From contig NC_019936.1 in assembly GCF_000327065.1 (NCBI RefSeq), positions 2,249,001-2,313,000 of the forward strand: a DNA stretch of 64,000 nt, written 5' to 3'. The stretch's first letter is position 1. Every line of letters begins with the position of its first letter. The translations under genes were made by a program, and so were the position numbers. Origin of the DNA: Stutzerimonas stutzeri RCH2. GTDB lineage: Bacteria; Pseudomonadota; Gammaproteobacteria; Pseudomonadales; Pseudomonadaceae. The notes below the pieces were generated by a model. It had not been told where the DNA came from and made no database searches. It was given only the letters and a program-made list of their open reading frames with translations. Below are positions 59,892 to 64,000 of this stretch, one piece after another.

Positions 59892-62097
59892 TCGCCCGGT
59901 TCTGACCATGCCAGGGGAAACCCTGATGCCCAGCGATACCGATGTAGACGCCCTGGTGCGAGCCGAACATGGCAACCCGTTTTCCATCCTCGGGCCGCAT
60001 CCGGATGGCGATGGCGTGGTGATCCGCGCCTACCTGCCCAACGCCTTGGGTGTCGAAGTGCTCGACCGCGAGCAGCAGTTGCTGGCTGTGATGGAGCAGG
60101 GGCAGGTGCCAGGCTTTTTCTTTACCCGGCTGCCTCACCAGCAACCCTATCTGCTGAAAACCCGCTGGGCCGGCGGCGAGCAGATCAGCGAAGACCCCTA
60201 CAGCTTCGGCCCGCAGCTCGGTGAGCTGGACATGCACCTGTTCTCCGAAGGCAACCACCGCCAGATCGGACGAGTGTTCGGTTCGCAGGTGCTGGAGGTC
60301 GACGGTGTGCAGGGCGTGCGCTTCGCCGTATGGGCGCCGAATGCCCGTCGCGTGTCGGTGGTCGGCAGCTTCAACGGCTGGGACGGTCGCCGTCATCCGA
60401 TGCGGCTGCGCTTTCCCTCCGGCGTGTGGGAGCTGTTCATTCCGCGCCTGCAGCCGGGCGACACCTACAAATACGAGATTCTCGGGCCAAACGGCATCGT
60501 GCCGCTGAAAGCCGACCCCATCGCCCTGGCCACCGAACACCCGCCGGGAACCGCTTCGGTTGTCGCGCGGCCGCTGGATTACCAGTGGAAAGACCAGGGC
60601 TGGATGCAGCAGCGCACGTCGCGCCAATCCGTCAACGCACCGATGAGCATCTATGAGCTGCACGCCGGCTCCTGGCGACGCGACGGCGGCGACCACGGCC
60701 GCCTGTATGACTGGCACGAACTCGCCGAGCGCCTGATCCCCTATGTCGTGGACCTGGGCTTCACCCATATCGAGCTGATGCCGATCATGGAGCATCCGTT
60801 CGGCGGCTCCTGGGGTTACCAGCTGCTTTCGCAGTTCGCGCCCAGCGCGCGCTATGGCAATGCCCATGATTTCGCCGAGTTCGTCGACGCCTGCCATAAC
60901 GCCGGCATTGGCGTGATCCTCGACTGGGTGCCGGCGCATTTTCCCACCGATGCCCATGGCCTGGGCGAATTCGACGGCACCGCGCTGTATGAATACGCGC
61001 ACCCGTTCGAGGGCTTCCATCAGGACTGGGATACCTACATCTACAACCTCGGCCGTACCGAGGTGCACGGCTTCATGCTGGCCTCGGCGCTGCATTGGCT
61101 TCGCGAATTCCATGTCGACGCTTTGCGTGTGGATGCCGTGGCTTCGATGCTCTACCGCGACTATTCACGCAAGGATGGCGAGTGGATTCCCAACCGCCAC
61201 GGCGGTCGCGAGAATCTCGAGGCGATCGACTTCCTGCGCCATCTGAATGATGTGGTGGCCACCGAAACGCCGGGCGCGCTGGTGATCGCCGAAGAGTCAA
61301 CCGCGTTCCCCGGCGTGAGCAAGCCCACCAGCGAAGGAGGCCTCGGCTTCTCGTACAAGTGGAACATGGGCTGGATGCACGACTCACTGAAGTATGTTCA
61401 GGAAGACCCGATCAACCGGCAGTACCATCACGACAAGATGACCTTCAGCATGGTCTATGCCTATTCCGAGCACTTCGTCCTGCCGATTTCCCACGACGAA
61501 GTGGTCCACGGCAAAGGTTCGCTGATCGACAAGATGCCGGGTGATCGCTGGCAGAAGTTCGCCAACCTGCGTGCCTACCTGTCATTCATGTGGACGCACC
61601 CCGGCAAGAAATTGCTGTTCATGGGCAGCGAGTTCGGCCAGTGGCGTGAATGGAACCACGACCGCGAGCTGGACTGGCACCTGCTTGAAGAGGCCGATCA
61701 CCGTGGCGTGCAAAACCTGGTGCGCGATCTGAATCGCCTCTACAGCCAGGAGCCGGCCCTGCACGAACTGGACAGCGATCCGCGTGGCTTCCAGTGGCTG
61801 ATCGGCGATGACCGCGCCAATAGCGTGTTTGCCTGGCTGCGCAAGAGTTCGACCGGGCAGCCGCTGCTGGTGATCGCCAACTTCACACCGGTGGTGCGTG
61901 AGGCCTATCGGATTGGCGTGCCGGTCGAGGCCAGGTGGCTGGAGGTGTTCAACAGCGATGCCGAATGCTACGGCGGGTCCAACACCGGCAACGGCGGCGG
62001 CATGCTTGCCGAGCCGATCGAGAGCCACGGCGAGAAGGTTTCCCTTACGCTGACGCTGCCGCCTTTGGGCTTGCTGGTATTGCGCCCGCAGGCGTAG
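59884..62097 (+). CDS. glgB: GlgB, 1,4-alpha-glucan branching enzyme
   Basis: A 737-residue GH13_9 enzyme that makes alpha-1,6 branches. N-terminal carbohydrate-binding domain with [20 protein letters not shown], then CBM48 [20 protein letters not shown] with GWDGRRHPM. Catalytic residues: Asp417 in [16 protein letters not shown], Glu470 in [12 protein letters not shown] and Asp538 in [14 protein letters not shown]. Length is close to E. coli GlgB (728). GGAGG lies 6 bases before the ATG at 59884, which decides this start over one four codons earlier. It is last in the operon, ahead of a strong terminator. Confidence 0.95.
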   Translation: MTDRPVLTMPGETLMPSDTDVDALVRAEHGNPFSILGPHPDGDGVVIRAYLPNALGVEVLDREQQLLAVMEQGQVPGFFFTRLPHQQPYLLKTRWAGGEQISEDPYSFGPQLGELDMHLFSEGNHRQIGRVFGSQVLEVDGVQGVRFAVWAPNARRVSVVGSFNGWDGRRHPMRLRFPSGVWELFIPRLQPGDTYKYEILGPNGIVPLKADPIALATEHPPGTASVVARPLDYQWKDQGWMQQRTSRQSVNAPMSIYELHAGSWRRDGGDHGRLYDWHELAERLIPYVVDLGFTHIELMPIMEHPFGGSWGYQLLSQFAPSARYGNAHDFAEFVDACHNAGIGVILDWVPAHFPTDAHGLGEFDGTALYEYAHPFEGFHQDWDTYIYNLGRTEVHGFMLASALHWLREFHVDALRVDAVASMLYRDYSRKDGEWIPNRHGGRENLEAIDFLRHLNDVVATETPGALVIAEESTAFPGVSKPTSEGGLGFSYKWNMGWMHDSLKYVQEDPINRQYHHDKMTFSMVYAYSEHFVLPISHDEVVHGKGSLIDKMPGDRWQKFANLRAYLSFMWTHPGKKLLFMGSEFGQWREWNHDRELDWHLLEEADHRGVQNLVRDLNRLYSQEPALHELDSDPRGFQWLIGDDRANSVFAWLRKSSTGQPLLVIANFTPVVREAYRIGVPVEARWLEVFNSDAECYGGSNTGNGGGMLAEPIESHGEKVSLTLTLPPLGLLVLRPQA

Positions 62098-62115
62098 CAG
62101 TTGCGGCTACAAAAT

Positions 62116-62150
62116 CGCCGCTCGGGGTAACCCGGGCGGCGTTTTCTTTT
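62116..62150 (+). terminator. Rho-independent terminator after glgB
   Basis: The stem CGCCGCTCGGG with loop GTAA and CCCGGGCGGCG (one T-G pair) is followed by TTTTCTTTT. It lies 18 bp after the glgB stop. Confidence 0.92.
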
Positions 62151-62301
62151 GTAGGGAGTGAGGCGCCGTTGCGGGAGCCTCTTGAGACGGTCTTGAGAAG
62201 TTGCGCTGCGTATCCGTCCATGGAGGCAAAAGCGTCAGCTGGATTCGCGGGCGTGAGCTTCCTTGATCGTTTCACCAACGCTACCAGCACTCTTCCTGGG
62301 G

Positions 62302-62334
62302 GAGCTGCCGTGGCCGCGAAGAGGCCGGCAGCTC
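62302..62334. repeat. Inverted repeat in the glgB-ybhN convergent spacer
   Basis: Perfect 9-bp arms GAGCTGCCG and CGGCAGCTC with a 15-base loop that itself contains GGCC...GGCC. It lies 45 bp beyond the stop of the leftward ybhN-like gene. No T-run on that strand. It may be a weak terminator or a REP-like element. The rest of 62151-62378 shows no gene. Confidence 0.45.
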
Positions 62335-62378
62335 ATTCGGGTGCGGTCCTCCCAAGACCGTCGCTTCGCCAGCCCGGC

Positions 62379-63377
62379 CTACTGCGACACCGTCTGTTGT
62401 TCGCTGGCCTGGTTGTTGCTGCGCAGCTTCTTCGCCCGGGCCTCCAGCACCACGTAGACCAGCGTGGCGAACAGTAGCGGGATCAGGAAGTAGATCACCC
62501 GGTAGCCGATCAGGCCTCCAACGATGGCGCCCTTGCTCATTTCGTCGGCAAGCATGGCGACGAACACCGCTTCGATAACGCCGAGCCCGGCGGGAATGTG
62601 GGTAACCACGCCGGCGATGCTGCTGATCATCAGGATGCCCAGCACTTCAGGGTAGGCGGCCTTCTGCGAAAACATGTAATAGACCACCAGCGCCATCAGC
62701 GACCAGTTGGCCGCTCCCAGCACCAGTTGAATCAGCGCCAGCCGCAGCGATGGCAGCTGGATTTCATGGCCACGAATGGTCCATGAACGGCGCTTGGAAA
62801 AGCCACACAGCCCCAGATAGACCAGACAGGCGACCAGCAGCCCGCCGCCCAGTATCCGCAGCGCAGTAAAGCCGATCTCCCAGCTCGCCGGCGGCTTGAT
62901 CCAGCCCATCGCGAAGATCATTCCGGCCAGCCACATGTAGCCAAGCCAGTTGGTCAGGATGCTCATGGTGAACACCCGGGTGATCTGCGAGGGCTTCAGG
63001 CCGAAACGCGAATACAGACGAAAGCGCAGGGCGATGCCGCCGACCCAGGCGCTCAGGTTGAGGTTGAACGCATAGCAGACGAAGGTCACCGGCAGGATCT
63101 GCCTGATCGGCAGGTCATGGCGCGCATAGCGTTTACCCAGCACATCGAAGAAGCAGTACACGACGTAACTGCCGAACGCCGCCGCGCCAGCCATCCACAG
63201 TGTCTGCGCCTTGTAGTTGCGCAGAGTGTTGTAAACCTCCTGCCAGTCGAGATTGCGTGCCAGGCCGATCAACAGGCCGACCACAAGGGCGAAGAAGACG
63301 TAGGTCAGGATCTTCTTGATCAGCGGCCAGCGCCGGCGCCAGCCGCTCTTCGGCTCGCCTTTGGAGGTATCGCTCAT
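62379..63377 (-). CDS. YbhN-like lysylphosphatidylglycerol-synthase-TM family membrane protein
   Basis: A 332-residue integral membrane protein of the UPF0104/YbhN family with about eight hydrophobic segments. It has ILPVTFVCYAFNLNLSAWVG followed by GIALRFRLYSRFGLKPSQIT, and later ISSIAGVVTHIPAGLGVIEA, the family's most conserved block (PAGLGxxE). The C-terminus is charged (EARAKKLRSNNQASEQQ). The function is not firmly established; the membrane fold is that of the flippase part of MprF-type proteins. It overlaps the cardiolipin synthase gene by 4 bp (ATGA), as in the E. coli clsB-ybhN arrangement, supporting a shared role in phospholipid handling. Confidence 0.87.
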   Translation of the reverse strand: MSDTSKGEPKSGWRRRWPLIKKILTYVFFALVVGLLIGLARNLDWQEVYNTLRNYKAQTLWMAGAAAFGSYVVYCFFDVLGKRYARHDLPIRQILPVTFVCYAFNLNLSAWVGGIALRFRLYSRFGLKPSQITRVFTMSILTNWLGYMWLAGMIFAMGWIKPPASWEIGFTALRILGGGLLVACLVYLGLCGFSKRRSWTIRGHEIQLPSLRLALIQLVLGAANWSLMALVVYYMFSQKAAYPEVLGILMISSIAGVVTHIPAGLGVIEAVFVAMLADEMSKGAIVGGLIGYRVIYFLIPLLFATLVYVVLEARAKKLRSNNQASEQQTVSQ

Positions 63378-64000
63378 TGTTGTTCTCGCTGCAGGGGGGA
63401 GGGCACCGTGTCGAGCTCTGGTGTGTCGGCGTCGAGCAACTCCAGGCGCGGCTTGTGTTCAGGAAACAGGTTCACCAGCCCCGGGAAGTGGCGCAGGAAA
63501 TGGAAGATCAGAAAGGCCAGCGGCGCCCGCCACCAGAAACCGCGGATGATCCGTTCCAGTGGAATGCGCCGGCAGTCGGTCTGCAGCAGGTGATCGAGCC
63601 GCTCGTGCAGGTGCCGGTTGAAAACGTGATCGCGGATGATCAGGTTGGCTTCCAGATTCAGCGACAGGCTCAGCGGATCGAGGTTGCTCGACCCCACCGT
63701 CGACCACTCGTAATCCGCCAGCGCGACCTTGCCATGCAGCGGGCGGCGGCAGTACTCGTGGATCTCCACGCCGTCGCGCATCAGGTAGTTGTAGAGCATG
63801 CGCGCGCCGAACTTGGCGATGGGCATGTCCGGCTCACCCTGGAGGATCAGGCGCACCCGCACACCACGCCGCGCCGCATTACGGATTTCCCGCAGCACGC
63901 GATAGCCAGGAAAGAAATAAGCGTTTGCAATCAACAGCCTGGAGCGCGCATCTCGAATCGCTTGCAGGTAATGTTCTTCGATGTCGTTGCGGTGCTGATC
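63374..64000 (-). CDS. clsB: ClsB-type cardiolipin synthase (phospholipase D family), partial
   Basis: C-terminal 208 residues of a PLD-superfamily enzyme; the N-terminus lies beyond the right edge. Visible blocks are DIEEHYLQAIRDARSRLLIA, NAYFFPGYRVLREIRNAARR, GVRVRLILQGEPDMPIAKFG, and the second HKD motif LHGKVALADYEWSTVGSSNL with DPLSLSLNLEANLII. The tail contains RIIRGFWWRAPLAFLIFHFL, a hydrophobic membrane-associating stretch. ClsB joins phosphatidylglycerol and phosphatidylethanolamine to make cardiolipin. It is translationally coupled to the ybhN-like gene. Confidence 0.9.
   Translation of the reverse strand, partial: DQHRNDIEEHYLQAIRDARSRLLIANAYFFPGYRVLREIRNAARRGVRVRLILQGEPDMPIAKFGARMLYNYLMRDGVEIHEYCRRPLHGKVALADYEWSTVGSSNLDPLSLSLNLEANLIIRDHVFNRHLHERLDHLLQTDCRRIPLERIIRGFWWRAPLAFLIFHFLRHFPGLVNLFPEHKPRLELLDADTPELDTVPSPLQREQQ

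Overview
The window is GC-rich, densely coded bacterial chromosome. The best match is a Pseudomonas sensu lato, most likely the Stutzerimonas (P. stutzeri) group. The case rests on a complete mexS-mexT-mexEF-oprN locus in the P. aeruginosa order, a muxABC-opmB two-pump efflux operon, a selenocysteine formate dehydrogenase operon, a glgE/treS-maltokinase/glgB cluster, and Ku with a LigD polymerase domain. This is pattern recognition without a database search. I see no rRNA, tRNA, insertion sequence, prophage or CRISPR array.

Layout. 1-3.4 kb: a divergent amino-acid module. A TAXI-type TRAP binding protein (cut by the left edge), a frameshifted RidA deaminase and a DadA-like dehydrogenase face a LysR regulator across a palindromic LysR box. 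3.5-4.9 kb: ZapE ATPase with an apparent 30-codon insertion, and a small parvulin. 5.0-9.7 kb: a sugar-acid (probably gluconate) TRAP operon in which gluconokinase is fused to the small permease, followed by the large permease, binding protein and a LacI-type repressor. Two near-identical operator-like sites lie before the fusion gene and inside its linker. 9.7-14.3 kb: LysR, acyl-CoA dehydrogenase, a PstS-OmpA fusion, exonuclease III. 14.5-20.7 kb: GNAT acetyltransferase and tamA-tamB. 21-26 kb: Na+/amino-acid symporter, thiol peroxidase Tpx, a dehydrogenase with a SAF domain, and a MurJ-type flippase.

26.5-45 kb: efflux. MuxA-MuxB-MuxC-OpmB run on the + strand. An orphan DctP protein follows, then MexT-MexE-MexF-OprN on the - strand with MexS divergent. 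A nod-box-like sequence sits between mexS and mexT. 45-48 kb: short-chain dehydrogenase, Ku and a polymerase-only LigD. The Ku frame is cut by a TAA but stays open and tail-like for 27 more codons. 48.2-53.9 kb: fdnGHI-fdhE formate dehydrogenase, with an in-frame TGA at Sec198 and a SECIS hairpin. 54.4-62.1 kb: GlgE, TreS-maltokinase and GlgB, which together turn trehalose into branched alpha-glucan. 62.4-64 kb: a YbhN-like membrane protein and a cardiolipin synthase cut by the right edge.

The most unusual items are the GntK-DctQ fusion with its paired operators, the interrupted Ku tail beside a polymerase-only LigD, the duplicated-end insertion in zapE, and the frameshifted ridA. I found no multi-gene system that I could defend as wholly undescribed.
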